This document shows, in pieces, positions 18,258-27,167 of a stretch of 64,000 nucleotides of DNA. Position numbers and translations under genes: made by a program. This DNA is from Zhongshania aquatica. GTDB lineage: Bacteria > Pseudomonadota > Gammaproteobacteria > Pseudomonadales > Spongiibacteraceae. The stretch lies in contig NZ_JANZNQ010000002.1 of assembly GCF_027257955.1 (NCBI RefSeq), forward strand, positions 62,001 through 126,000. Direction: 5' to 3'. Position 1 is the stretch's first letter; each line of letters begins with the position of its first letter. The notes under the pieces were generated by a model. The model did no database searches. It was not told where the DNA came from and was given only the letters and a program-made list of their open reading frames with translations.

Positions 18258-18458
18258 TTAATCCCGCTCTTCCATCCATGCAGCCTGAATCGCTTCTAGA
18301 ATTTTTTCACCACAGCGCTTTGGATCATCGTCAAAATCGTCCAGCGACATTACCTTGTCACGCAAATCGACAAAATTAATATGTACAGGGTCTGTATCTG
18401 GGTATTTGTCGGCAAGTTCGATACCAATATCCAGTACATCCGTCCATTTCATGCTCAT
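18258..18458 (-). CDS. iscX: Fe-S cluster assembly accessory protein IscX
   Basis: Small acidic protein (66 residues) that binds IscS and iron and tunes the rate of cluster assembly. The sequence MKWTDVLDIGIELADKYPDTDP and the C-terminal AWMEERD are typical. The start at 18458 (MSMKWTD) is taken because AAGG lies 11 bases upstream; an in-frame GTG at 18464 is less likely. It closes the isc operon, 47 bases after fdx. Confidence 0.95.
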   Translation of the reverse strand: MSMKWTDVLDIGIELADKYPDTDPVHINFVDLRDKVMSLDDFDDDPKRCGEKILEAIQAAWMEERD

Positions 18459-18505
18459 TTCCACACACCTTATTGATCAACGTTTAGCGTTTTTAAGTCT
18501 AAAAT

Positions 18506-18844
18506 CTAGTGGCTCTCAGACACCATATTAATGGTGTAGCGTGGCACCTCTACGACCAGATCCGCATCACCCACCACCGCTTGGCAGCTCAGGCGCGACT
18601 CAGGCTCTAACCCCCATGCTTTATCAAGCATATCTTCCTCAAGCTCGTCAGCCTCGCTCAGAGTCTGAAAACCTTCACGAACAATGATATGACAGGTGGT
18701 GCAAGCACAGGACTTTTCACAGGCGTGCTCAATAGCGATGCCATTTGCCAACATAACGTCACAGACGGTTTCGCCTGACGCCGCTTCCAAGACCTCGCCC
18801 TCTGGGCAAAGCGCTTCATGGGGTAATACTACAATGCGTGGCAT
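18506..18844 (-). CDS. fdx: ISC-type 2Fe-2S ferredoxin
   Basis: Adrenodoxin-like ferredoxin that delivers electrons for cluster assembly on IscU. The 112-residue protein has the CX5CX2C...C ligand set as CEKSCACTTC (about residues 42-51) and a later LSCQ near 87. The start at 18844 (MPRIVVLPHEALCPEG) matches known ISC ferredoxins; the longer frame runs into hscA. It begins 10 bases after the hscA stop. Confidence 0.96.
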   Translation of the reverse strand: MPRIVVLPHEALCPEGEVLEAASGETVCDVMLANGIAIEHACEKSCACTTCHIIVREGFQTLSEADELEEDMLDKAWGLEPESRLSCQAVVGDADLVVEVPRYTINMVSESH

Positions 18845-18854
18845 TCCGACTTCC

Positions 18855-20711
18855 TTAAATTTCGTCGACTCGCCGACCGGCGAGCGCTTGATTAATACTT
18901 GCGTCCATACGACGCTCCGCAAAGACCTCACTACCCTTGCCTACAATTTCAATGTGCTTGGCGATACTGGCTGCGGTGCCACTCTCGCGCTCATGATGTA
19001 AGGCTTCCATTTTGGCAAGCAATTCGCGCTGCTCACTTTCGCTCAACATTGCTTCGCCATCCTGAAGCAATGCCGCGGATACCGCCTGCAATAGGGCCTC
19101 AGCTTCTACTTGCTGCTCACGAAGCGCCCTAGCCTCTTTATCATCTACCGCCGACGCCCATGATTGCTGCAGCATATCGGCAATATCAGTATCGCTTAAA
19201 CCGTAAGCAGGTTTTACTTCAATACGACTTTCAGAACCGGTACTTTCCTCGCGGGCAGTCACGCGCAAAAGCCCATCTGCATCCACCTGGAAGGTGACTT
19301 TAATTCGCGCAGCACCCGCCACCATAGGAGGAATGCCGTTTAATTCAAATCGCGCCAAAGAGCGGCAATCTTCAACAAGCTCACGCTCGCCCTGCACCAC
19401 GTGAACAGCCATACCAGTTTGGCCATCTTTAAAGGTGGTGAACTCCTGCCCCATCGCGACCGGTATCGTGGTATTTCGATGAATGATCTTTTCGGTAAGG
19501 CCACCCATGGTTTCAATTCCCAAGGACAAGGGAATAACATCCAACAACAGCATTTCGTCGCCGCTGCGATTACCCACCAATTGGTCTGCCTGTAACGCCG
19601 CCCCGAGTGCTACTACCTTATCCGGATCAAGATCTACCAAGGGCTCACGACCAAACCATTCCGCTACCCGCTCGCGAACCCGTGGAACTCGGGTTGAGCC
19701 GCCCACCATCACAACATTATGAATATCGTCAGTGCGTAGCTTCGCGTCACGCAAGGCGCGCTTACATGCCCGAATCGCCTTATCAATTAAGGGATCGACC
19801 AGCTCGTTAAACTGCTGCCGCGTGAGCGTAGAACTCACCTCGCCTAGCGCCAACTCGACTTCATTTTGATTAGATAGCGCTTCTTTAGCCTGCCTTGCAG
19901 CGGTAAGTAAGCTTCGCTGCTGGAACATATCTAAACTTGTCAGCTTATTTTCAGCGAGAAACCATTGAGCAAGCGCGTTATCGAAATCGTCGCCACCTAG
20001 CGCAGAATCGCCGCCGGTGGAAAGCACCTCAAACACACCCTTAGTTAGCTGGAGTACCGATACGTCAAAGGTGCCACCACCCAAATCAAAAACCGCAATC
20101 GCAACCTCATCATTTTGATCGAGACCATAAGCAACGGCGGCGGCGGTAGGCTCATTTAATAAGCGCAACACATTTAGACCCGCAATAGTCGCCGCATCTT
20201 TTGTTGCCTGCCGCTGAGCATCGTCAAAATACGCAGGCACCGTAATTACCACCCCGGTCAATTCGCCGCCAAGGGTTTCTTCTGCACGCCGGCCAAGGGA
20301 CTTTAAAATCTCAGCAGACACCTGCACTGGCGAAACATCGCCAGCGCGAGTGCGAATTTTGACCATATCCTGCCCTAAATCAAGCAACTCGTAGGGCGAC
20401 ATTTTGATTCCAGCCGATTCAGACACATCAGCGAAAGACCGGCCCATAAGGCGCTTTATCGACATTAGGGTATTGCGCGGATCAAGACTCGCCCCTGCCA
20501 TTGCGGTTTCACCCACTTCTACCCGCGCTTCTTCGCCATAACGAACGGCAGATGGCAGCAAATGCTCACCGTCCAGATCTGCAAGTGTTTGCGCACTGCC
20601 ATTACGCACGGTCGCAACCAACGAGTTAGTGGTACCCAAGTCAATCCCAACCGCCAGCTTGCGCTGATGCGGCTCTGGTGTTTGCCCTGGTTCTGAAATT
20701 TGCATCAACAT
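18855..20711 (-). CDS. hscA: Fe-S cluster assembly Hsp70 chaperone HscA
   Basis: Specialised Hsp70 that works with HscB to release the cluster from IscU. The ATPase domain begins [17 protein letters not shown] and has [12 protein letters not shown] and [12 protein letters not shown] phosphate motifs; the substrate-binding domain follows from about residue 390. The start at 20711 gives [22 protein letters not shown], which matches family N-termini and yields 618 residues. A TTG at 20753 overlapping the hscB stop would add 14 atypical residues. Its client motif LPPVK is seen in IscU of this window. Confidence 0.96.
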   Translation of the reverse strand: MLMQISEPGQTPEPHQRKLAVGIDLGTTNSLVATVRNGSAQTLADLDGEHLLPSAVRYGEEARVEVGETAMAGASLDPRNTLMSIKRLMGRSFADVSESAGIKMSPYELLDLGQDMVKIRTRAGDVSPVQVSAEILKSLGRRAEETLGGELTGVVITVPAYFDDAQRQATKDAATIAGLNVLRLLNEPTAAAVAYGLDQNDEVAIAVFDLGGGTFDVSVLQLTKGVFEVLSTGGDSALGGDDFDNALAQWFLAENKLTSLDMFQQRSLLTAARQAKEALSNQNEVELALGEVSSTLTRQQFNELVDPLIDKAIRACKRALRDAKLRTDDIHNVVMVGGSTRVPRVRERVAEWFGREPLVDLDPDKVVALGAALQADQLVGNRSGDEMLLLDVIPLSLGIETMGGLTEKIIHRNTTIPVAMGQEFTTFKDGQTGMAVHVVQGERELVEDCRSLARFELNGIPPMVAGAARIKVTFQVDADGLLRVTAREESTGSESRIEVKPAYGLSDTDIADMLQQSWASAVDDKEARALREQQVEAEALLQAVSAALLQDGEAMLSESEQRELLAKMEALHHERESGTAASIAKHIEIVGKGSEVFAERRMDASINQALAGRRVDEI

Positions 20712-20749
20712 ATTTGTTGTTTGAACTCCCGGCGATGAAACTCGCCTTT

Positions 20750-21289
20750 TCAATAATCGAGCAACTCACGCTCTTTCAATTCGGCTTCGCTACGCAACTT
20801 CTCTAAAAATTGTAGCTTGGCGTAACTTGCCAAGGCATCATCATATTGCAGTTGGTCATAATGTTTGGAAAATGCCGTCTTTTGCTTATCTGCCGCATTA
20901 TCGAGGTCGCGATAAAAAACATCTAATGCCGCCTCAGGATCTTTCGCACTCTGCAATTCTGAGAGCTCCTCACGAAGCTCCATTTGCTGCATTAGGAATT
21001 CGGGATCTTTAAATGTCGTAGATGACATGTCGCTATCCACACCCGCCAGCTTAAGTAAGTAGGCCGCGCGCCGCGTCGGTGACACCAATGTTTCGTAGGC
21101 TTCGTTAATCTGTGAGGAAGACTGAACAGCGCGCAATCGCTCACGCTCGCTGCCACCAGCAAAGCGATCTGGATGCGCGTCGCGCTGCAATTCTCGATAA
21201 CGACGGGTTAAATCAGATTGACTGACTTCGTAGCTTTGCGGCACTGCCAACAGTACGAAGTAGTTTTCCCGAGGATTAAATTCTGACAT
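20750..21289 (-). CDS. hscB: Fe-S cluster assembly J-protein HscB
   Basis: Co-chaperone that brings IscU to HscA and stimulates its ATPase. The N-terminal J domain (residues about 8-80) holds the essential HPD in [11 protein letters not shown], and the C-terminal half is the helical IscU-binding domain ([15 protein letters not shown]). Length of 179 residues fits the family (E. coli 171). It lies between iscA and hscA. Confidence 0.96.
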   Translation of the reverse strand: MSEFNPRENYFVLLAVPQSYEVSQSDLTRRYRELQRDAHPDRFAGGSERERLRAVQSSSQINEAYETLVSPTRRAAYLLKLAGVDSDMSSTTFKDPEFLMQQMELREELSELQSAKDPEAALDVFYRDLDNAADKQKTAFSKHYDQLQYDDALASYAKLQFLEKLRSEAELKERELLDY

Positions 21290-21315
21290 AGCATTATGGC
21301 CGGCCGGCAGGGCCG

Positions 21316-21639
21316 CTAAACGGTGAAGCTCTCACCGCAGCCACATTCAGCCGACACGTTGGGGTTATTAAATTTCAGACCTTCATTGAGACCTTCTTTA
21401 ACGAAGTCCAATTCAGTACCGTCTAAATACACCATGCTTTTGGGGTCAATATAGACTGCCGCACCATCACGTTCAAAAACCTGATCTTCAGCCTGAGCTT
21501 CGTCAACAAACTCCAGTACGTAGGCCATACCAGAGCAGCCTGAGGTGCGCACTCCAACACGAATACCTAAGCCTCGGCCACGACCATCAATCTGACGTTT
21601 TATATGGCCTGCCGCTGCACTGCTAACTGAAATTGGCAT
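21316..21639 (-). CDS. iscA: Fe-S assembly protein IscA
   Basis: A-type carrier (HesB/ErpA fold) of 107 residues that receives or passes on iron or clusters. The three ligand cysteines are present: SGCSG near residue 35 and the C-terminal ECGCGESF. The ATG is preceded by GGAGG on the minus strand. Order iscU-iscA-hscB is standard. Confidence 0.97.
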   Translation of the reverse strand: MPISVSSAAAGHIKRQIDGRGRGLGIRVGVRTSGCSGMAYVLEFVDEAQAEDQVFERDGAAVYIDPKSMVYLDGTELDFVKEGLNEGLKFNNPNVSAECGCGESFTV

Positions 21640-21657
21640 CTATCCTCCTACCGCGAC

Positions 21658-22044
21658 TCAGAGAGCCGCCTTTTTCTTGCGGTAATCAGATACCGCTGCT
21701 TTGATTGCGTCTTCAGCTAGTACCGAACAGTGAATTTTCACTGGTGGCAGCGCTAACTCTTGGGCAATCTCAGTATTTTTAATGTGCTCAGCCTCTTCCA
21801 AGGTTTTACCCTTTACCCACTCTGTAAGAAGTGAGCTAGAAGCAATAGCAGAGCCGCAGCCATAGGTTTTGAACTTGGCATCTTCAATAATGCCCTGCTC
21901 ATTCACCTTGATTTGCAGGCGCATGACATCGCCACACGCTGGCGCGCCAACCATGCCTGTACCAATTTCATCAGCGCTGTCGTCAAATTTACCGACGTTG
22001 CGCGGATTCTCGTAGTGATCGAGTACTTTTTCGCTATATGCCAT
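21658..22044 (-). CDS. iscU: Fe-S cluster scaffold protein IscU
   Basis: Scaffold on which IscS-derived sulfur and iron form a cluster. The 128-residue protein shows the three ligand cysteines (APACGDV, YGCGSAIA, IHCSVLAED), the Asp before GTGM, and the LPPVK segment at about residues 99-103 recognised by HscA. It starts 26 bases after iscS. Confidence 0.98.
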   Translation of the reverse strand: MAYSEKVLDHYENPRNVGKFDDSADEIGTGMVGAPACGDVMRLQIKVNEQGIIEDAKFKTYGCGSAIASSSLLTEWVKGKTLEEAEHIKNTEIAQELALPPVKIHCSVLAEDAIKAAVSDYRKKKAAL

Positions 22045-22070
22045 GATTCCGTCCTCTCACGCTGAGCAGC

Positions 22071-23285
22071 TTAATGAGCTGCCCATTCAATACTGTCTAA
22101 ATCCACGCCATCTTTGTACATATCCCACAAAGGTGACAACTCTCGTAATTTGTCTACTGCGCCGCGAACTTGCTTGATCGCGTAATCCACTTCTTCAGAT
22201 GTAGTGAAACGTCCAAATGAAAACCGCAGCGAACTATGTGCTAATTCGTCGTTAAGACCTAGAGCACGTAATACATAGGATGGCTCCAAGCTTGCTGATG
22301 TACACGCAGACCCAGACGACACAGCCAAATCTTTTAGCGACATAATCAGAGATTCGCCTTCAACAAAGGCCAAGCTGACATTCAAGTTACCCGGCAAACG
22401 CTGCTCAAAATCCCCATTTATATGGACTTGCTCAATGTCTTTCAGACCATCCCAAAAGCGATTACGCAAGGCAAGAGCATGTTCCGCATCTTTAATCATT
22501 TCTTGACGAGCAATTTCGCAGGCCGCACCCATACCAACAATTTGATGGGTCGGTAAGGTTCCAGAACGCATACCGCGCTCGTGACCACCGCCGTGCATTT
22601 GCGCCTCTAAGCGAATACGCGGTTTACGACGCACGTATAACGCACCGATACCTTTCGGGCCATACATTTTGTGAGCTGACATAGACAACAAATCAACTTT
22701 CATTGCCTCTAGATCAATGGTTACCTTGCCCGCCGTTTGCGCCGCATCGACGTGGAATACCACGCCATTTGCGCGACACACTTCACCAATACCAGCGATA
22801 TCACTGATTGTGCCAATTTCGTTATTAGCATGCATGATACTAACGACGACGGTGTCCTCACGTATCGCGTCGGCAATCATTTCTGGGGTAATCAGCCCCT
22901 TATCTGTTGGATCTAGATAAGTCACCTCAAAGCCTTCACGCTCTAGCTGACGACAGGTATCCAACACCGCCTTATGTTCAATTTTTGAGGTAATAACGTG
23001 CTTACCTTTTTTGCTGTAAAAGTGCGCGGCACCTTTAATAGCAAGGTTATTCGATTCAGTAGCACCAGATGTCCACACAATTTCGCGCGGATCAGCATTC
23101 AATAGATCGGCAACTTGGCGGCGAGCATTTTCAACCGCTTCTTCCGCTTTCCAGCCAAATAAATGAGAACGCGATGCCGGATTCCCGAACACACCATCAG
23201 TGGTCAGGCAAGCCATCATTTTCTCTGCAACCCGCGGATCAACCGGCGTGGTTGCGGAATAATCCAAGTAAATCGGTAATTGCAT
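22071..23285 (-). CDS. iscS: Cysteine desulfurase IscS
   Basis: PLP enzyme that takes sulfur from cysteine for Fe-S clusters and tRNA thiolation. With the start at 23285 ([24 protein letters not shown] about 9 bases upstream) it has 404 residues, equal to E. coli IscS. The PLP lysine is in [11 protein letters not shown] near residue 206 and the mobile catalytic cysteine in [17 protein letters not shown] near 328. The longer frame to 23327 has no ribosome site. Confidence 0.98.
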   Translation of the reverse strand: MQLPIYLDYSATTPVDPRVAEKMMACLTTDGVFGNPASRSHLFGWKAEEAVENARRQVADLLNADPREIVWTSGATESNNLAIKGAAHFYSKKGKHVITSKIEHKAVLDTCRQLEREGFEVTYLDPTDKGLITPEMIADAIREDTVVVSIMHANNEIGTISDIAGIGEVCRANGVVFHVDAAQTAGKVTIDLEAMKVDLLSMSAHKMYGPKGIGALYVRRKPRIRLEAQMHGGGHERGMRSGTLPTHQIVGMGAACEIARQEMIKDAEHALALRNRFWDGLKDIEQVHINGDFEQRLPGNLNVSLAFVEGESLIMSLKDLAVSSGSACTSASLEPSYVLRALGLNDELAHSSLRFSFGRFTTSEEVDYAIKQVRGAVDKLRELSPLWDMYKDGVDLDSIEWAAH

Positions 23286-23326
23286 AAATTCTTCTCCCAA
23301 ACTCTCAGCCGCAGCTGAGAAATACA

Positions 23327-23803
23327 CTAATCTACCGCAGTTAAAATAATCGACTGCGCATTGCGTGCCCGCTGTAATTGGCGCGCTGATACATTTTGAA
23401 CATCCCGACGCTCAACCAAACTCGCCAAGCTGATGTCACTTAAAAAATGATGGATCTGCTCACTAAGATCAGTCCATAAATTATGGGTCAAGCAGGTCTG
23501 GCCATCCTGACAATCACTGCTACCGGCGCAACCAGTAGCATCAACACGCTCATCAACGGCATCAATGATTTCCGCGACGTAAATTAATTCACTGGGGCGG
23601 CTAAGCCGATATCCACCACCAGGACCACGAATACTGCAAACCAAATCTTTGCGCCGTAACTTGGCAAATAATTGCTCCAGATACGACAGCGATATATCTT
23701 GTCGCCCCGACACATCGGCTAAGCTGATGGGGCCGCGGTCACCATACAATGCCAAATCCAACATTGCTGTTACGGCGTAGCGCCCTTTTGTCGTCAGTCG
23801 CAT
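23327..23803 (-). CDS. iscR: Rrf2-family Fe-S regulator IscR
   Basis: Represses the isc operon when it carries a 2Fe-2S cluster. The 158-residue protein begins with the winged helix [19 protein letters not shown], has the recognition helix region [17 protein letters not shown], and the cluster ligands [19 protein letters not shown] (three Cys and one His) near residues 92-107. It is the first gene of the operon, 41 bases before the iscS start, with its own operator just upstream. Confidence 0.98.
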   Translation of the reverse strand: MRLTTKGRYAVTAMLDLALYGDRGPISLADVSGRQDISLSYLEQLFAKLRRKDLVCSIRGPGGGYRLSRPSELIYVAEIIDAVDERVDATGCAGSSDCQDGQTCLTHNLWTDLSEQIHHFLSDISLASLVERRDVQNVSARQLQRARNAQSIILTAVD

Positions 23804-23831
23804 AAGCTCACCTACGTTTTTCTACGGCTGA

Positions 23832-23864
23832 ATTATGCAATAACCCAGCAAAATAGTCAACTTT
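23832..23864 (-). promoter_or_regulatory. isc operon promoter overlapped by an IscR type 1 site
   Basis: On the minus strand, TTGACT (23860-23855) and CATAAT (23837-23832) are separated by 17 bases, a good sigma-70 promoter. The 25 bases from 23864 to 23840 fit the IscR type 1 consensus at most positions: GTTGACT, then four A/T, then a pyrimidine, GCTGGG and TAT. The site covers the -35, as in E. coli iscR, so autorepression by cluster-loaded IscR is expected. Confidence 0.8.
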
Positions 23865-23909
23865 ATAACCAAGGACTTTAGTAGGAGATGGCGAGACGCC
23901 GGTGACGGA

Positions 23910-24707
23910 TTATAAAGACTCGTCGCCACTATCTCCATCCTTCACTTTCGCTTTACGAACCCAGTACTGAGTGGACGTTAGAATACCTCTGAGAATATTC
24001 ACTTCCATTTCATCCAGTCGGGTGCGCTGGTAGAGACGGCGCAGTCGAGTCATCAGCTTCTTGGGGGCTTCTGGACGCAAAAAATTAATATCGCGCAGGG
24101 TTTCCTCTAAATGAACCAAATAGCGCTCTAGGTCATCCGCCCCCGCTACCGGCACATCCCATTCCGCCATTTCATTACTTGTTAAGTCCTCGCTGAGGTG
24201 GGCCATACGCAACTCATAACTTAAAACTTGCACAGCCATGGCAATATTTAAAGAGCTGTAATCTGGATTAGCGGGGATATGTACGTGCAAATTACAGCGC
24301 TGGAGTTCCTCATTGGTTAAACCCCGATCTTCGCGGCCAAACACCACCGCTACCTTATGGCTAGCCTCGGCTTCTTTGTAGGCTCGCTCCATGCAGTGAC
24401 GTGGGTCTAACAAAGGCCAGGGCACGGTGCGCTCGCGAGCACTGGTACCAATAACAAGTTGGCATCCCGCTATCGCATCGGCCAAGGTTTCGCAGACAAT
24501 TGCTGAGTCCAAGAGGTCGCCCGCACTGGCGGCACGCCATGTCGCTTCATCATGAGGGTATTTACGTGGCTCCACTAAATACAGCTGCGAAAGACACATA
24601 TTCTTCATCGCCCGCGCCACCGCGCCGATATTACCGGGATGCGAAGTGTTAACGAGCACGATACGGATATTATCGAGGGGGTTGGCTGAGGGATTCTGCG
24701 AACTCAT
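23910..24707 (-). CDS. trmJ: tRNA (Cm32/Um32) 2'-O-methyltransferase TrmJ
   Basis: SpoU-class (knotted) SAM-dependent methylase that modifies nucleotide 32 of the tRNA anticodon loop. The N-terminal SPOUT domain shows VLVNTSHPGNIGAVARAMKNM (motif 1), VVFGREDRGLTNEEL (motif 2) and HIPANPDYSSLNIAMAVQ (motif 3). A C-terminal helical extension completes the 265 residues. ATG 24707 is chosen over GTG 24713 because AAGAG sits 8 bases before it. It lies just upstream of iscR, as in Pseudomonas-type genomes, but its upstream neighbour here is tilS. Confidence 0.95.
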   Translation of the reverse strand: MSSQNPSANPLDNIRIVLVNTSHPGNIGAVARAMKNMCLSQLYLVEPRKYPHDEATWRAASAGDLLDSAIVCETLADAIAGCQLVIGTSARERTVPWPLLDPRHCMERAYKEAEASHKVAVVFGREDRGLTNEELQRCNLHVHIPANPDYSSLNIAMAVQVLSYELRMAHLSEDLTSNEMAEWDVPVAGADDLERYLVHLEETLRDINFLRPEAPKKLMTRLRRLYQRTRLDEMEVNILRGILTSTQYWVRKAKVKDGDSGDESL

Positions 24708-24754
24708 AGTCACGGCTCTTTTTGCGAGCCGGGCATTCTAACAGAAGCGACCGG

Positions 24755-26092
24755 TTAGGTCAGCGCCTGAAACTCCCAGTGCAGCTGTAAACCTTTTTCG
24801 TTCTGATTTGCCTGAAAACCGTCGCAAATGGCGATATTTGCGACGGCAGCAATCTCATCATCACAATATATCAATGGCAGACAATCTCGCTCCCATGGCG
24901 GGATATCACACTCCTGCAAAAGCTTTTTTAGGGATTTACTATGTTTATGACCACTTAGCCGACATCGCTCGCCACCTTGGCGAAAGCGCACTGTCAGCTT
25001 TCCACGTGGCAGGAAATCGCCATTACCCGTGACACTCAGTATACCCAGTCCATCGACATGAAGATCACTTTCGCCGTCCCAATCCCAAACAAGATCGGAC
25101 GAAACATGACGGAGATCACCGTGCTTATCACAGTACAATCGGCGGCGAAATGCTCGTAACACCCCGCCACCACGAAGTCGAAACACCGCCTGACTGTCTT
25201 GGGCAGCATCTAAAAACTGACTTGCAACTTCACGGCTTTGCGTCCTATCTAAACGAATTCCCAGTCGCAAAAACACAAAATGGCGCAATACCGCCTGCCG
25301 CCTAACTGGATCTAATTTTGCGACCTTATTTAGATCAAGCCGACCTTTTTCATCACTACAATTCTCAACATCAGCATCCAGATAAGTATTTAATAAAACC
25401 GCCGTTTCAGCCTGTAACTCTGCCGCCTTGCTAATACTTTCTCGGTACTCAGGCCAGCGTTCGCTAAGCGCAGACATCACACGATGACGAAGAAAATTGC
25501 GGCTATAGTGAGAATCCTTATTACTGGGATCGTCAACCCAATCCAGATTATGACAAGCCGCGTAGGTCTCAAGGGTAGAACGGGGAATTTTTAACAATGG
25601 TCGAAACAAGCTACCCCGCCCCAATGATCGGACAGCTGGTATTGCCGCTAAGCCAACAACACCGGCGCCGCGCAGTAAGCGTAGTAAAAATGTTTCTGCC
25701 TGATCGTCTTGATGATGACCAAGAAGCAATAAATCCTCGTCAGCAAGGTACCCTTCAAATACGCGATAGCGTGCCTCACGAGCAAGACTCTCTGTTCCCT
25801 GCCGACGACCTTGAACATCTATTTTGTGAACATGAATTTGGATCGCATACTTATCACAAAGCTGCCGACACTTCTCAGACCATGAAGCAGAGTCGACCTG
25901 CAATTGATGATCAATATGGATCGCACACAATTCGGGAAAATCGTCGCCGCGACTTAATGCAATCTGCTGCAAGCACCAGGCAAGATGAAGTAATACATGA
26001 GAGTCGAGACCGCCACTAAAGGCGATATACCAACGCTGACGGCCCACATAGGGCGACAGCGTGGTCGAAAACAGGGACAGCAGTTCGGTCAT
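24755..26092 (-). CDS. tilS: tRNA(Ile)-lysidine synthase
   Basis: Converts C34 of tRNA-Ile(CAU) to lysidine so that it reads AUA. The N-terminal PP-loop ATPase motif FSGGLDSHVLLHL is at residues about 24-36, followed by LLLGHHQDDQAETFLLRLLRGAG and the RSTLETYAACHNLDWVDDPSN segment. The C-terminal domains bind tRNA. Length of 445 residues is usual. It follows accA, the conserved neighbour in Pseudomonas relatives. Confidence 0.96.
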   Translation of the reverse strand: MTELLSLFSTTLSPYVGRQRWYIAFSGGLDSHVLLHLAWCLQQIALSRGDDFPELCAIHIDHQLQVDSASWSEKCRQLCDKYAIQIHVHKIDVQGRRQGTESLAREARYRVFEGYLADEDLLLLGHHQDDQAETFLLRLLRGAGVVGLAAIPAVRSLGRGSLFRPLLKIPRSTLETYAACHNLDWVDDPSNKDSHYSRNFLRHRVMSALSERWPEYRESISKAAELQAETAVLLNTYLDADVENCSDEKGRLDLNKVAKLDPVRRQAVLRHFVFLRLGIRLDRTQSREVASQFLDAAQDSQAVFRLRGGGVLRAFRRRLYCDKHGDLRHVSSDLVWDWDGESDLHVDGLGILSVTGNGDFLPRGKLTVRFRQGGERCRLSGHKHSKSLKKLLQECDIPPWERDCLPLIYCDDEIAAVANIAICDGFQANQNEKGLQLHWEFQALT

Positions 26093-26129
26093 ATAAGCTC
26101 CGTGCCCCAGGGGAATTACATTAAAGGAC

Positions 26130-27080
26130 TCAGCTTACGCCATAAGACATTAAACGCTCATAGCGCGTGTCCAATAATTCTTTTTCTGACAAGCCCTGCA
26201 AGCGCTTGATTTGGGCGGCAACATGATCGCGTACTCGCGCAGCGCTCAAGTCAATATCTCGATGAGCTCCGCCCTGCGGCTCAGGAATGGTTGCATCAAC
26301 AATACCCAGCTCTTCAAGGATCGTTGAGGTCAAGCCCATCGCCTCAGCCGCGTCTGGGGCAAACTCAGAGCTTTTCCAAATAATATTCGCACAACCTTCC
26401 GGCGAGATAACGAAGTAAGTTGAATACTGAAGCATTGCAATGTGGTCACCCACGCCTATTCCCAGCGCGCCGCCAGAACTGCCTTCGCCAATAACAACAC
26501 AGATAATTGGAGTCTTTAAGCGAGACATGACCGCAAGATTTTGCGCAATGGCTTCACTGATACCACGCTCTTCACTGTCAATGCCCGGGTAGGCACCCGG
26601 TGTATCAATGAGCGTAACGATAGGTAGATGGTAACGTTCCGCCATCTCCATTAGGCGCAAGGCCTTACGGTAACCCTCTGGCTTGGGCATACCGAAATTG
26701 CGCTTCACTTTTTCGGTTACACCGCGCCCCTTTTCCTGGCCAATCACCATAACTGGCATGCCATTCAGCTTGCCAATACCGGCTACAATAGCCGAATCGT
26801 CGCCGAAATGGCGGTCGCCATGAAGCTCATCAAAATCAGTGAAAATACGACGAATATAATCCAATGTGTAAGGCCGCATCGGGTGCCGAGCTATCTTGAC
26901 CACATTCCAAGGCGTGAGATTCGAGAAAATCTTCTCGGTCAACTTACTACTTTTCTCACGCAGCTTGGTGATTTCTTCATTGATATTGAGATCGTTATCG
27001 CTCCCGACCAGCTGCAGCTCTTCAATTTTAGCTTCTAGTTCGGCAATAGGTTGTTCAAAATCAAGATAATTCGGATTCAT
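26130..27080 (-). CDS. accA: Acetyl-CoA carboxylase carboxyltransferase subunit alpha
   Basis: Transfers the carboxyl from carboxybiotin to acetyl-CoA, first step of fatty acid synthesis, as a heterotetramer with AccD. The 316-residue protein starts [19 protein letters not shown] and includes the crotonase-fold segments [22 protein letters not shown] and [15 protein letters not shown] with the oxyanion-hole glycines. It lies between dnaE and tilS. Confidence 0.98.
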   Translation of the reverse strand: MNPNYLDFEQPIAELEAKIEELQLVGSDNDLNINEEITKLREKSSKLTEKIFSNLTPWNVVKIARHPMRPYTLDYIRRIFTDFDELHGDRHFGDDSAIVAGIGKLNGMPVMVIGQEKGRGVTEKVKRNFGMPKPEGYRKALRLMEMAERYHLPIVTLIDTPGAYPGIDSEERGISEAIAQNLAVMSRLKTPIICVVIGEGSSGGALGIGVGDHIAMLQYSTYFVISPEGCANIIWKSSEFAPDAAEAMGLTSTILEELGIVDATIPEPQGGAHRDIDLSAARVRDHVAAQIKRLQGLSEKELLDTRYERLMSYGVS

Positions 27081-27167
27081 TGCGCTGTATTATTCACTCG
27101 TTGAATTCTTGGACACGCCCACCATTCAATAAACAGAAATGGGCCCATTTATCATAATGATTATACG

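Noticed and set aside
20712-20753. Extended hscA start at a TTG overlapping hscB
   Set aside because: It adds 14 residues not found in HscA; the ATG at 20711 gives the normal N-terminus and length.
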